Notes: generated from the sequence alone by a model not told the origin. Positions 15,353-23,514 are shown, counted from the stretch's first letter. The stretch is DNA of 48,945 bases from Clostridiales bacterium GWD2_32_19 (GCA_001795385.1 MGOU01000019.1:1-48945), one strand, 5' to 3'. Numbers and translations: made by a program.

Positions 15353-16810
15353 GTGATGCAAACGAAAAATCTAATTATATTTATAGTTACTATAGTTTTA
15401 TTCTTGGGGATTAGACATGTATATGCTTCACCTAATTACAATAACATAGATACTATAATTCAAAACTACATGAGGGATTTTAATATACCAGGGATAGCTG
15501 TCACGGTTACTAAAGGTGATAAGGTTGTTTATTTAAAGTCATTTGGAGTGGGACATAATAGTCAACCACTAGCTAAAGATACAAAAATGTACATCGGATC
15601 ACTTAGTAAATCATTTACAGCTTTAGCAATTATGCAACTAGCAGAAGAAAGAAAAATAGATATAGATAAGCCAGTTAAGACTTACTTACCATACTTTAAA
15701 GTAAATAATAAATATTCCACTGAGAATATTACTGTTAGACATTTATTAAATCAAACAAGTGGTTTATCTGAGATGACCTGTATATCTAAACTCAAAAATA
15801 CAACTTCACAAAAAGAAGGGGTACTTGATTTAAAAAGTGCAGAACCTGTATCAAAACCTGGTGAAGAGTTTCATTATTTTAATCCTAACTACATGATACT
15901 AGGTGCAATAGTGGAAGAAGTGACAGGAGAGAAGTATGAAAAATATATGAAGGATAATATATTAGTTCCTTTAGAGATGAGAAATACAGTACTTGATATT
16001 GAAAATGGAGTTACAAATTTATCAGATGGATTTGGAGCTTTTGCTGGTTTTCCTATAAAGAGGAAAGAAGAGTTTATAAAATCAGCAATTTCCGCAGGGT
16101 ATATTGTCTCAACACCAGAGGATATTTCAAAATACATGATTTTTCAAAATAAAATGAATAAGACTTTATCTAATGTTTTATCAGATAGAAATTTAGATGA
16201 AATGCATATGCAAACATTAAAAACAAAACCGGGTTATGGAATGGGATGGTTTGTAAATGAAAAATATAATGGTATTAAAGTGGTTGAACATAAAGGGGAA
16301 CTTAAAAATTTTCATGCAGACATAATTTTACTACCCAATTTTGATTATGGAATATCGATTATGACAAATCAAAATCATGCCTTATATGATATATTTGTAT
16401 ATCCAGAGTTACGGGAAAACTTAACCAAATTGGTGATAGGAATGAGCTATAAAAAGAGTAGTACATTTGCGTTTGGTTATTTATTTCTAATTTTTGTTGG
16501 GATAACTACAATTATAGCTAGTATATATAAAACAGTTAAAGTAAAAGAAATATTTCTAAAAACTAAAGAAAAAGGTTTGAAGAAAGTTTATTATAGTATT
16601 ATTATAGATGCAATAATGCCAATAATTTTTTTAACAATTTTTCCATATATTTTTGGTAAGATTATTAAAAGAGGCTTTAGTTTTGAGATGATATGGGGAC
16701 TTACACATGACTTGGTAATATGGTTTTTAGTTATTTGCATATTAGCTCTTATCAGGGCCTTATATAAAATATCAATTTTGCACGAAGTAACAAAAAAAGA
16801 AATAATTTAG
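15353..16810 (+). CDS. Serine beta-lactamase-like protein with C-terminal membrane domain
   Basis: This 485-aa protein has an N-terminal signal/anchor segment (about 6-24), a class C beta-lactamase/PBP-like domain at about 30-350, and C-terminal TM helices from about 368. Catalytic motifs are S83-L-S-K86 (IGSLSKSF), Y175-F-N177 (HYFNPNYM) and an HKG motif (VEHKGELKNFH) in place of KTG. Relatives include D-amino-acid peptidases, esterases and lipopeptide-modifying enzymes, so antibiotic resistance should not be assumed. The start is unclear: GTG 15353 and ATG 15356 both overlap the GAGAGGTGAT site. Confidence 0.82.
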   Translation: MMQTKNLIIFIVTIVLFLGIRHVYASPNYNNIDTIIQNYMRDFNIPGIAVTVTKGDKVVYLKSFGVGHNSQPLAKDTKMYIGSLSKSFTALAIMQLAEERKIDIDKPVKTYLPYFKVNNKYSTENITVRHLLNQTSGLSEMTCISKLKNTTSQKEGVLDLKSAEPVSKPGEEFHYFNPNYMILGAIVEEVTGEKYEKYMKDNILVPLEMRNTVLDIENGVTNLSDGFGAFAGFPIKRKEEFIKSAISAGYIVSTPEDISKYMIFQNKMNKTLSNVLSDRNLDEMHMQTLKTKPGYGMGWFVNEKYNGIKVVEHKGELKNFHADIILLPNFDYGISIMTNQNHALYDIFVYPELRENLTKLVIGMSYKKSSTFAFGYLFLIFVGITTIIASIYKTVKVKEIFLKTKEKGLKKVYYSIIIDAIMPIIFLTIFPYIFGKIIKRGFSFEMIWGLTHDLVIWFLVICILALIRALYKISILHEVTKKEII

Positions 16811-16883
16811 CTGTAAAGGAATAAAAGTCCAATTAGCATAATACAAATATAATAGTAAAATGTATTTTATAAAGGAGGAAAAA

Positions 16884-17375
16884 ATGAAAAAAATCAGTAA
16901 TGCATTACTATTAATACTAGTTTGTATAGTTGTTGTCGCTGTTTCAGGTTGTAAAAATGCAGAAAATATTAAAAGTGATACACAAAAAGTAGAAGAAAAA
17001 ATTAATCCAACAGAAGAACCTTCTAAAGAGACATCAACAAATGTTATACCTAAAAATCAATATGTAGAGGTTGAGTATCCTACTCCAAATGCAGAAATAT
17101 CAAATCCTGTGACAGTTAAAGGCAAGTCCAATTTTTTTGAAGCCAATACGAGAATAAGGATTAAAGATGAAAAAGGCAAAATACTAGCTGATACATTTAC
17201 AACAGCAGAAGGATGGATGGAAAAATTATTTCCTTTTTCAAAAGAAATTGCATATAAAGAAACGACTGCTAAAACTGGAGTTATAGAGGTATTTGAATCT
17301 TCACCTAAAGATGGCAGTGAAATTAATAAAGTAACGGTACCAGTAGTATTTAGCGCAAAAACTCCAAAAAAATAA
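16884..17375 (+). CDS. Gmad2 domain lipoprotein
   Basis: This 163-aa lipoprotein has a signal peptide ending in VSGC with Cys23. A Glu/Thr/Lys-rich spacer (about 27-60) leads to a Gmad2 immunoglobulin-like domain at about 60-158. Domain marks are VEYPTPNAEISNPVTVKGKS, FFEANTRIRIKDEKGKIL and VIEVFESSPKDGSEINKVTV. Gmad2 is linked to spore germination and sporulation proteins. The start at 16884 follows AAAGGAGG at 16871-16878; an in-frame ATG at 16860 is upstream of that site. A long palindromic element follows the stop by 10 bp. Confidence 0.88.
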   Translation: MKKISNALLLILVCIVVVAVSGCKNAENIKSDTQKVEEKINPTEEPSKETSTNVIPKNQYVEVEYPTPNAEISNPVTVKGKSNFFEANTRIRIKDEKGKILADTFTTAEGWMEKLFPFSKEIAYKETTAKTGVIEVFESSPKDGSEINKVTVPVVFSAKTPKK

Positions 17376-17385
17376 TTGTTGGAGC

Positions 17386-17456
17386 AGGACAATGGGGACG
17401 GTTCTTCATGTCCAGTTTTATTAAAACTGGACATGAAGAACCGTCCCCGTTGTCCT
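17386..17456. repeat. Long palindromic element, GGGGACGGTTC family
   Basis: Arms of 35 bp (17386-17420 and 17422-17456) are complementary except for one G-T position, around a single central base. The core is GGGGACGGTTCTTCATGTCC. It could form a cruciform or an RNA hairpin and may act as the terminator of the Gmad2 gene. Related elements lie at 18759, 23369 and 42850. Confidence 0.9.
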
Positions 17457-17551
17457 ATGGAGGAACTAAAAAAATGAACAGGACAACATACATTTTATGA
17501 TAAATATAATATTATTATAATGGAACCATTTAAACGAAGGGGGAGATTATA

Positions 17552-18277
17552 ATGAATAATAATAAAGAAAAATACGAGGTACCAACATATTATAAAACAA
17601 TAACTGAGGCATTAAAACTAGTAAAAAATGCTGTCGAAGGTGAAAGGGAAGATGAGTTGTTCTACGACTATATGCTTTCTATCGCACCTACTAGGGAAGA
17701 TAAAGACATAATAGCAAGTATTAGAGATGATGAGATAAAACATAATAAAATGTTTAGGGAAATATATAAATATTACACAGGCCAAGATATAGTAGCGCCG
17801 AGAGATGTGAAATTTGAAAAGCCAAAATCATATGAAGATGGATTGAAAAAAGCATTGTTTGGAGAATTATCGGCGGTAGAAAGATATAGAGATATAAGAG
17901 CTGGTTTACCAAATGAATATTATAGAGATATGGTTTTTGAAATATTGACAGATGAACAAAAGCATGCAGATAAATATAACTACTTACTTAACCTAAGCAA
18001 TAGCGGTGAAGAAATAGCAGATGAATACACACCAGATGAATGGATAGGATATATTGAACCTTTGGTAGAACATGCACTAGATGAGGTAAAGGAAGGAGTA
18101 AATCCTAGACATTTATTCCAAGAATTTATTCTTATGGGAGTACTAGTGGGGATGGGAGATGAACCAGAAGATGCATATAAACAAGTGGAGATGTGGGAAA
18201 AAACAGGAGCATCTAAACTACTTGTAAAAAGTAAAAAGATGGGTGGAAATCATGAAAGAAATAATCGTACCATATAA
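17552..18277 (+). CDS. Ferritin-like diiron domain protein
   Basis: This 241-aa protein has a rubrerythrin-like four-helix core with two ExxH pairs: Glu61/His64 (DDEIKHNKMF) and Glu135/His138 (TDEQKHADKYNYL). Glu105 and Glu110 (GELSAVERYRDI) lie between them. The pattern predicts a diiron or dimanganese site. No rubredoxin-type Cys pairs are present, so it is not full rubrerythrin. The C-terminal 90 residues form an acidic helical extension (EYTPDEWIGYIEPLVEHAL). The amidase gene overlaps its 3' end by 26 bp, so the two are coupled. The enzymatic role is unknown. Confidence 0.8.
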   Translation: MNNNKEKYEVPTYYKTITEALKLVKNAVEGEREDELFYDYMLSIAPTREDKDIIASIRDDEIKHNKMFREIYKYYTGQDIVAPRDVKFEKPKSYEDGLKKALFGELSAVERYRDIRAGLPNEYYRDMVFEILTDEQKHADKYNYLLNLSNSGEEIADEYTPDEWIGYIEPLVEHALDEVKEGVNPRHLFQEFILMGVLVGMGDEPEDAYKQVEMWEKTGASKLLVKSKKMGGNHERNNRTI

Positions 18278-18758
18278 TAGAGAAGCAGTACTGCAATATG
18301 CACATATATGGGCGAATAAACGTAACCCAGCGTATACTAATTTTGAAAAAATGGGTGGGGATTGTACAAATTTTGTATCACAGTCAATTTTTGCAGGTAG
18401 TAAAGTAATGAATTATACACCTACTTACGGTTGGTATTATATAAACTCTCAAAGGCGGTCGGCGTCATGGACAGGAGTAAATTTCTTGTATAATTTCCTC
18501 ATAAAAAATAAAGGAGCAGGACCATTTGCAGAAGAAGTTAGTATGCAGGGTATCATGATAGGTGATATAGTACAATTATCATTTAGGGGCAACGATACTT
18601 ATAAACATTCCCTTGTTGTAGTTGAAGTAGGTACGCCAATGAGTTTATCCAACATACGTACGGCTACACATACAATAGACAGAGATAATTATGTTCTAAG
18701 TAATTATGTGTTAGCGGATAATATGAGATTTTTACACATTAAAGGGGTTAGAAAGTAG
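18252..18758 (+). CDS. Amidase-domain (Amidase_6) protein
   Basis: This 168-aa protein matches the putative amidase domain seen in Firmicutes: YNREAVLQYAHIWANKRNP, then GGDCTNFVSQSIFAGSK containing the likely catalytic Cys. It continues with GWYYINSQRRSASWTGVNFLYNFL, GDIVQLSFRG, and HSLVVVEV with the likely catalytic His. The fold is NlpC/P60- or CHAP-like, pointing to wall-peptide cleavage. No signal peptide is present, so it could act in the mother cell or on spores. GGGTGG at 18241-18246 supports ATG 18252 over GTG 18243. It overlaps the diiron gene. Confidence 0.82.
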   Translation: MKEIIVPYNREAVLQYAHIWANKRNPAYTNFEKMGGDCTNFVSQSIFAGSKVMNYTPTYGWYYINSQRRSASWTGVNFLYNFLIKNKGAGPFAEEVSMQGIMIGDIVQLSFRGNDTYKHSLVVVEVGTPMSLSNIRTATHTIDRDNYVLSNYVLADNMRFLHIKGVRK

Positions 18759-18822
18759 TACATGAGACGGTTCTTTCTGTAAAGTTTCTAATAAAACTTA
18801 ACAGAAAGAACCGTCTCATGTA
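18759..18822. repeat. Palindromic element, GGTTCTT family
   Basis: Two 30-bp arms (18759-18788, 18793-18822) carry few mismatches and a 4-base loop. The core GAGACGGTTCTTTCTGT is related to the element at 17386. It starts at the base after the amidase stop codon and may act as its terminator. Confidence 0.88.
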
Positions 18823-18967
18823 TTAATCACTGTGGAGTATATAATATGTATAAATTGGAGAAAATAAAAAATGAATATTATAAATATTTCTGTTGTATAT
18901 GGGAGATAGTGTAGTATTTAGTATTATAAATATTTTACACTACAATATGGGAAAAGGGAGGTATATT

Positions 18968-19825
18968 ATGGCAAGCATATATTGGTATTGTAGTTTGACT
19001 GTAATTGGTGTGATTACTGCCATCTTTGTTATGTATAAAAAAAGATATATTACAGAGATTTCTACATTTATTATATTCTATTTATTTGCTACATGTATCA
19101 CTTGGTTATGTGAATTTACCGTACTTGGCATTTTTAACGGTTATGCATACAAACCAGGTGTGTTCACCGATCCTTGGGCAGAAAATATAACGGCACATCT
19201 ATTACTCAATTCGGCCTTATGGCCTGGTGCAGCATTACTATTTGCAGCTTACTCGCTAAGATACACTGGGATTACTATTATTACTATTATATTCATCCTG
19301 CTCGAGTATTTGTTTGAGATATTGGGTATATATGAACAATATTGGTGGAACTATTATATGTCAGCAATCCTAGTTGTAGTTTTTTTAGTTGTTTCAAAAA
19401 AATGGTTCATCAAAATGAATAAAATACGTCATGGTTTTACTCGAAATTTTACATTCTTCATGGTTGCGATGTTCATAATTCATTTTCCATTTGCTATAAC
19501 TTTGCTTTTAGGAAAACAATATTATGATGTTGGATTGGTTGACAATGTATATCGTTCAAGTACCATATTCATTGTTATTTATCAATTTGTTGAATCATTA
19601 TTATTAATGTTTTTTGTATGTATATTAAAAAAGTGGTATTGGAAGCTAGTTCCATTTTTTATTGCTTTCATAGGACATGGAATACTTGCATACATGAATA
19701 TTCTTGTTTTTCAAGATGAATGGAATTTATTTTACACATTTATCCTTTATACTATAAGCATATGTGTTTTTATTCTACTTGAAAAGTATACATTGAAACC
19801 ACAGTTAGAATTAATTGAGAAATAA
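18968..19825 (+). CDS. CBO0543-like multi-pass membrane protein, long form
   Basis: This 285-aa protein has about eight hydrophobic segments. The middle contains LFEILGIYEQYWWNYYMSAI, which aligns with GIYEMNNWNYLYSFPIYI in the next gene, so the two are related. The family resembles CBO0543-type integral membrane proteins of spore-formers, whose role is unknown. The start at 18968 follows AAAAGGGAGG; a longer frame from 18893 has no such site. Upstream, TAGTGTA (18907-18913) and TACACTA (18936-18942) form a dyad with an AT-rich centre. Confidence 0.6.
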   Translation: MASIYWYCSLTVIGVITAIFVMYKKRYITEISTFIIFYLFATCITWLCEFTVLGIFNGYAYKPGVFTDPWAENITAHLLLNSALWPGAALLFAAYSLRYTGITIITIIFILLEYLFEILGIYEQYWWNYYMSAILVVVFLVVSKKWFIKMNKIRHGFTRNFTFFMVAMFIIHFPFAITLLLGKQYYDVGLVDNVYRSSTIFIVIYQFVESLLLMFFVCILKKWYWKLVPFFIAFIGHGILAYMNILVFQDEWNLFYTFILYTISICVFILLEKYTLKPQLELIEK

Positions 19826-19862
19826 ATCAGTATTAGACAGTATTATAAACAAAAAATACTTT

Positions 19863-19911
19863 AATCTCTTTGGGTTTAATTCCCCGTCGGCTTGCTACGG
19901 GGAGATTCATT
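19863..19911 (+). repeat. Dispersed repeat, empty 49-bp form
   Basis: It comprises the left module, CCCCGTCGGCTTG and the right module ending GATTCATT, exactly 49 bp, without the central insert. It lies between the two CBO0543-like genes. An artificial open frame runs through it, upstream of the true start of the second gene. Confidence 0.88.
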
Positions 19912-19955
19912 ATATAATATGTAATAAAAAGATAAAACTTTTAGGATGTGAAGTG

Positions 19956-20540
19956 ATGCTCGACAAATATCTTTTATTTCAGTATAGTGGCGATTCGCTT
20001 TGGAATGAAATGGTGCAAAAACGCATTGAATTAAGAGATATCAATTTAAAACTTTATTTAGAACAAGATTTATTTTCTTTTCTTTGGTGGTTGAAAATAA
20101 TTGCATTTATTTTAGTGTGGGCTATATGGTGGAAATGGGTAGATAAAACAAGGTTACTCGAAATAATTGCATATGGTTTAATGGTATCATCTTTAGCAAC
20201 AGTGATTGATTTAATTGGTATGAATATGGTTCTTTGGGGATATCCAATAACGCTATTACCATTCACTTTGCCACTATATGTAGCAGATCTAGGCATGATT
20301 CCGGTAATATATATGTTAGTATATCAAAATTTTTCTAATTGGAAGTCATTTATTAGAGCTGTTTTTGTAATGGCAGTAATAGTAGCTTTTGTTGTAGAGC
20401 CCTTAAATGTATGGACAGGTATTTATGAGATGAACAACTGGAACTACCTTTACTCCTTTCCAATATATATTATTTCAGCCATATTATTAAAATGGATTAT
20501 CAATAAAATACTATTTAAGCAAAATTCTCATCATTACTAA
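19956..20540 (+). CDS. CBO0543-like membrane protein
   Basis: This 194-aa protein has an amphipathic N-terminus and about five TM segments. It contains the family pattern LIGMNMVLWGYPITLLPF, MIPVIYMLVYQNF, and EPLNVWTGIYEMNNWNYLYS followed by FPIYI. Such proteins are widespread in spore-forming Firmicutes and have no known function. The start at 19956 has AGGATG 8 nt before it; the longer frame from 19815 is rejected because it crosses the repeat. Confidence 0.75.
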   Translation: MLDKYLLFQYSGDSLWNEMVQKRIELRDINLKLYLEQDLFSFLWWLKIIAFILVWAIWWKWVDKTRLLEIIAYGLMVSSLATVIDLIGMNMVLWGYPITLLPFTLPLYVADLGMIPVIYMLVYQNFSNWKSFIRAVFVMAVIVAFVVEPLNVWTGIYEMNNWNYLYSFPIYIISAILLKWIINKILFKQNSHHY

Positions 20541-20640
20541 AAACCGTTACAGACCAGCGGATAAATTCTAAAGAGTCATACTTAAAGATTTTACTTTTAT
20601 TTGTTTTATCTTTTATCCTTTTATAAATTCGCGTAGCTCC

Positions 20641-20669
20641 ATTTGTCTACCTTGCCATGGTAGACAAAT
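20641..20669. terminator. Hairpin across the stop codon of the FAD gene
   Basis: A perfect 11-bp inverted repeat (ATTTGTCTACC / GGTAGACAAAT, 7-nt loop) includes the minus-strand stop codon at 20647-20649. No T-run follows on the minus strand, so efficient intrinsic termination is doubtful. Confidence 0.45.
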
Positions 20670-21663
20670 CAAAACTCCCCTTTAACCCCGGCAATCTAAA
20701 AATAAAATTCTCAACACTATAGTCACTATCCTCAAAGCTAGTTAAACTTTTTCTAAAGCCCTTAACCTCATCAATCAAAGGCTGTATAGCAGAAACATAA
20801 TCATCCCCAGTTATAATAGTCCGTGCAGCAAGAACTCCACTTTCTATTGAGTTAATAATCCCATGCCCAAGAAAATCATCAATTAATCCACCCGAATTTC
20901 CTATAAAAAAGGTATTATTAATCCTAATATGTTTAATAAGGAAAGTATAATAATCAAGATCAACCGTTGCAATAAATGTATATTTATTTTCAAGAATAGA
21001 AAGGAATTCTTTCCAGTAAAACTCCATTTCACTATAAGAAACATCATTTACTACTAATGTAATAATAGCTTGTTTATTGCTATGAGCAATCATATAGGCA
21101 TAAGAGCTTTTTGCAAATTTTTCATCGAACCATACAGTAAGAGTACCTGTCTCAAATTCACCGTATATGAGTGCCAACTTGACACGAGTACTAGATACCG
21201 AAGTACTAAGGTCTAGCGACTTAGCAATATTATAATTGCCAGTAGCTACTACGACATGGTCAAAGCTTTTACTTAATTCTTCTGTACTATTAATATAAGT
21301 ATCAAAAGTTATAGGGCTCTTTAAATTTTTAGATAGCTGATTACTAAGTGAATACTCTTCCATTCCTCTTTTAAATATATAACCTAGATTTTTCTCTAAT
21401 ATTGTTTGATTATCTGGTCCATTTAAAATTACTTTAGTTAGACGAGCTATAGGATGTAATTCTATCCCATACTGTTTTCTTAAGTACTCTATTGGATCAC
21501 TATATAATTTACTTGAATTATTAAATATACATATGTTTGTATCAAAAGAATTATATATGTAACTTTTCTTTTCAAATATTGTAGGAGAAACACCGTTTCT
21601 TTCTAACTCGCAAGCACAAGACAAACCCGCTATCCCTGCACCTATAATTGCAATTTTCATCAT
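20647..21663 (-). CDS. FAD-dependent oxidoreductase, paralogue 1
   Basis: This 338-aa protein has an N-terminal dinucleotide-binding fold: Gly8-x-Gly10-x2-Gly13 and acidic Glu31 at the end of the second strand. A late FAD-contact motif is NTFFIGNSGGLIDDFLGHGI, followed by ARTIITGDDY. The layout resembles geranylgeranyl-reductase-like and related flavoproteins. It has no TM or signal segment. It is divergent from a small operon containing its paralogue (22269). The flavin-contact region of this copy lacks the Pro found in the other copy (DDF versus DPF). The substrate is unknown. Confidence 0.78.
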   Translation of the reverse strand: MMKIAIIGAGIAGLSCACELERNGVSPTIFEKKSYIYNSFDTNICIFNNSSKLYSDPIEYLRKQYGIELHPIARLTKVILNGPDNQTILEKNLGYIFKRGMEEYSLSNQLSKNLKSPITFDTYINSTEELSKSFDHVVVATGNYNIAKSLDLSTSVSSTRVKLALIYGEFETGTLTVWFDEKFAKSSYAYMIAHSNKQAIITLVVNDVSYSEMEFYWKEFLSILENKYTFIATVDLDYYTFLIKHIRINNTFFIGNSGGLIDDFLGHGIINSIESGVLAARTIITGDDYVSAIQPLIDEVKGFRKSLTSFEDSDYSVENFIFRLPGLKGSFDLSTMAR

Positions 21664-21790
21664 ATTTAACCTCCTTAATAAAGCAAAGTATCATCTTAGG
21701 AGCTGTGCTTATGTCCGGTTCCTACGTATAATATTAACATTTTTAGTGGAAAATATTTATAGATTATAAATTATATGGGAGGAAAATCAT

Positions 21791-22012
21791 ATGCAAAGTG
21801 TATTACAACAAAATATCCAAGAAATAGCCTTTAAGTTATCTATTGAGAGAGAAGAGCTGCTTATTAAGAAATACAATAATTATTATAAGGAAATTAAAGA
21901 TAAAAATCTCATAGACATGATGAAAGAATTTGAAAATACTTCTAGGGAGCATATTAAAATAGTAATGTATAAGATAGAAAAACTAAATCCGCAGGGGAGG
22001 TTAAAACAATGA
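21791..22012 (+). CDS. Small helical protein, ferritin-like half
   Basis: This 73-aa all-helical protein contains EREELLIKKYNNYYKEI and FENTSREHIKIVMYKI. The two-helix pattern with spaced Glu and His resembles half of a ferritin-like or coat-protein bundle, but I do not recognise the family with confidence. A GGGAGG site precedes the ATG. Its stop overlaps the next start (ATGA at 22009), which indicates translational coupling. It is the first gene of a three-gene operon ending in an FAD oxidoreductase. Confidence 0.65.
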   Translation: MQSVLQQNIQEIAFKLSIEREELLIKKYNNYYKEIKDKNLIDMMKEFENTSREHIKIVMYKIEKLNPQGRLKQ

Positions 22013-22233
22013 GAGAAGAAGATATATTAAATGATATACTAAAGGACAAAATAATAAATCAATGCTTTTATAATGAAAGTCTATTAGAAAATAAGAATCC
22101 AGAGGTTAGAAATGTATTTATGGAAGCACGGGATGATGAAACGAGAGATATTGTAAGACTGCAACAAAAAGTAGAAAGGATACACAATAATTCTAGTTCG
22201 ATAAATAAGATTTTCACAACTAAGGATGACTAG
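22009..22233 (+). CDS. Small helical protein, CotF-like fragment
   Basis: This 74-aa helical protein contains EDILNDILKDKIINQCFYNE, then NPEVRNVFMEARDDETRDIVRL. The LNDIL and NPEVR-x-x-F patterns resemble the CotF family of spore coat proteins, which are usually longer. It overlaps the preceding small gene by 4 bp and is 35 bp before the FAD gene. A GGGGAGG site lies within the end of the upstream gene. A role in the spore or in a complex with its neighbours is inference. Confidence 0.62.
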   Translation: MREEDILNDILKDKIINQCFYNESLLENKNPEVRNVFMEARDDETRDIVRLQQKVERIHNNSSSINKIFTTKDD

Positions 22234-22268
22234 TTTAGGGTTTTTTGATAAGTTTGGAGGGATAAAAT

Positions 22269-23339
22269 ATGAATGTTGCAATAATTGGGGCAGGAGTCGC
22301 AGGGCTAGCTTGTGCTCACGAGCTAGAAAAGCATAACATAAGTCCAGTTATATATGAGCAAAACGCTTATATTGGTGAACAATACCCTCATGTTGGAGCA
22401 ATGTTAGAGCTTATAGATAGGCCTGTTGTTGATGTTATTATCTATATAAAGAATGAATTTGATATCGATATAAAGCCTCTAAATGTTTTAACTAAGCTTA
22501 TAACATATTCCCCAAAGGACTCCTATGAAGTTAGAGGGAACCTCGGATATTTTGTAGAAAGGGGTAGAAACTCAAATGATTTAAAAAATCAGTTATATGC
22601 TCAGCTTAATAATACAAAAATTAAATTTAATGAGGTTGCTGATTATGAAACATTGAAGAATCAATATGATTATGTCGTCATAGCGAATGGTTCACCTTCA
22701 TTTTCAAAAGAATTAGGATGCTTTAATGAATTATTTAATGGTTTTATAAGAGGAGCTATTGTTTTGGGAGAATTTGATCCTAATGCTCTTATAGCATGGA
22801 TTAATAAAGATTATTGTAAAAGTGGTTATGTTTACCTAACACCATTTAATAATAAAAAGGCATTTATAGGACTTATCGCATCAGATGTAAATGAAAGTGA
22901 AGTGGAACATTATTGGGATCTTTTCAAATCTACTGAAAATATAAATTATCCTATTGTAGAGGAATTTAAGCTAAATCATATTAGTGGTTTTGTGTATCCA
23001 CACACGGTTTCTAATACTTTACTTGCAGGTAATGCTGGGGGAGCACTTGATCCCTTTCTAGGATTCGGACAGTTTACTTCAATCGCAATGGGTGTTATGG
23101 CTGGAAAATCAATCATCACTGGAGATGATTACGATAAACTTTTAAAATATTATATATTTAAACAAAGAAAAATGCATCAGTTTAGAATAGCTTTAAATAA
23201 AGGTACAAATAAGGATTATGATAAAGCGATTGCATTAGTCAAAATACCGCCTTTAAAGCATCTAGTTTATAATACGAAAATTGATTTTGTAAAACATGGA
23301 GCCAATATTATAAAATTTCTATCAAAGAGAAAGGGATAA
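22269..23339 (+). CDS. FAD-dependent oxidoreductase, paralogue 2
   Basis: This 356-aa flavoprotein has Gly7-x-Gly9-x2-Gly12 and Glu30 at the end of strand 2. A later motif is LLAGNAGGALDPFLGFGQ, followed by GKSIITGDDY. Much of it aligns with the gene at 20647: LGYFVERG versus LGYIFKRG, and SIITGDDY versus TIITGDDY. It has a longer C-terminus of basic residues (KFLSKRKG). It lies third in an operon with two small helical proteins. The family includes geranylgeranyl-reductase-like enzymes that reduce isoprenoid double bonds, but substrate and electron donor are not shown. Confidence 0.78.
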   Translation: MNVAIIGAGVAGLACAHELEKHNISPVIYEQNAYIGEQYPHVGAMLELIDRPVVDVIIYIKNEFDIDIKPLNVLTKLITYSPKDSYEVRGNLGYFVERGRNSNDLKNQLYAQLNNTKIKFNEVADYETLKNQYDYVVIANGSPSFSKELGCFNELFNGFIRGAIVLGEFDPNALIAWINKDYCKSGYVYLTPFNNKKAFIGLIASDVNESEVEHYWDLFKSTENINYPIVEEFKLNHISGFVYPHTVSNTLLAGNAGGALDPFLGFGQFTSIAMGVMAGKSIITGDDYDKLLKYYIFKQRKMHQFRIALNKGTNKDYDKAIALVKIPPLKHLVYNTKIDFVKHGANIIKFLSKRKG

Positions 23340-23368
23340 TTAGTAAGGTACTGAACCTACATATTGAA

Positions 23369-23401
23369 GGGGACGGTTCCTTCTTTATAGGAACTGTCCC
23401 C
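23369..23401. repeat. Short palindromic element, GGGGACGGTTC family
   Basis: GGGGACGGTTCC pairs with GGAACTGTCCCC (one G-U) around a 9-nt loop, 30 bp after the stop of the FAD gene. It is the shortest member of the family here and can serve as terminator. Confidence 0.85.
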
Positions 23402-23443
23402 ACGAAGAAATTAATATTGAGTTAAAATCGAAGTCTTTTTTTG

Positions 23444-23472
23444 TTGCAAAATCACTCAAAAAATGGTATAGT
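23444..23472 (+). promoter_or_regulatory. Promoter for topB
   Basis: TTGCAA (23444-23449), 17 bp, and extended -10 TGGTATAGT (TATAGT 23467-23472), 42 bp before the TTG start. Confidence 0.65.
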
Positions 23473-23514
23473 GTAGGAAATGATAAAGATTATAAATATA
23501 AGCGGAGTGATGTT

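Noticed and set aside
19815-19955. Upstream extension of the second CBO0543-like frame
   Set aside because: It overlaps the previous gene and crosses the dispersed repeat; the family start and ribosome site are at 19956.
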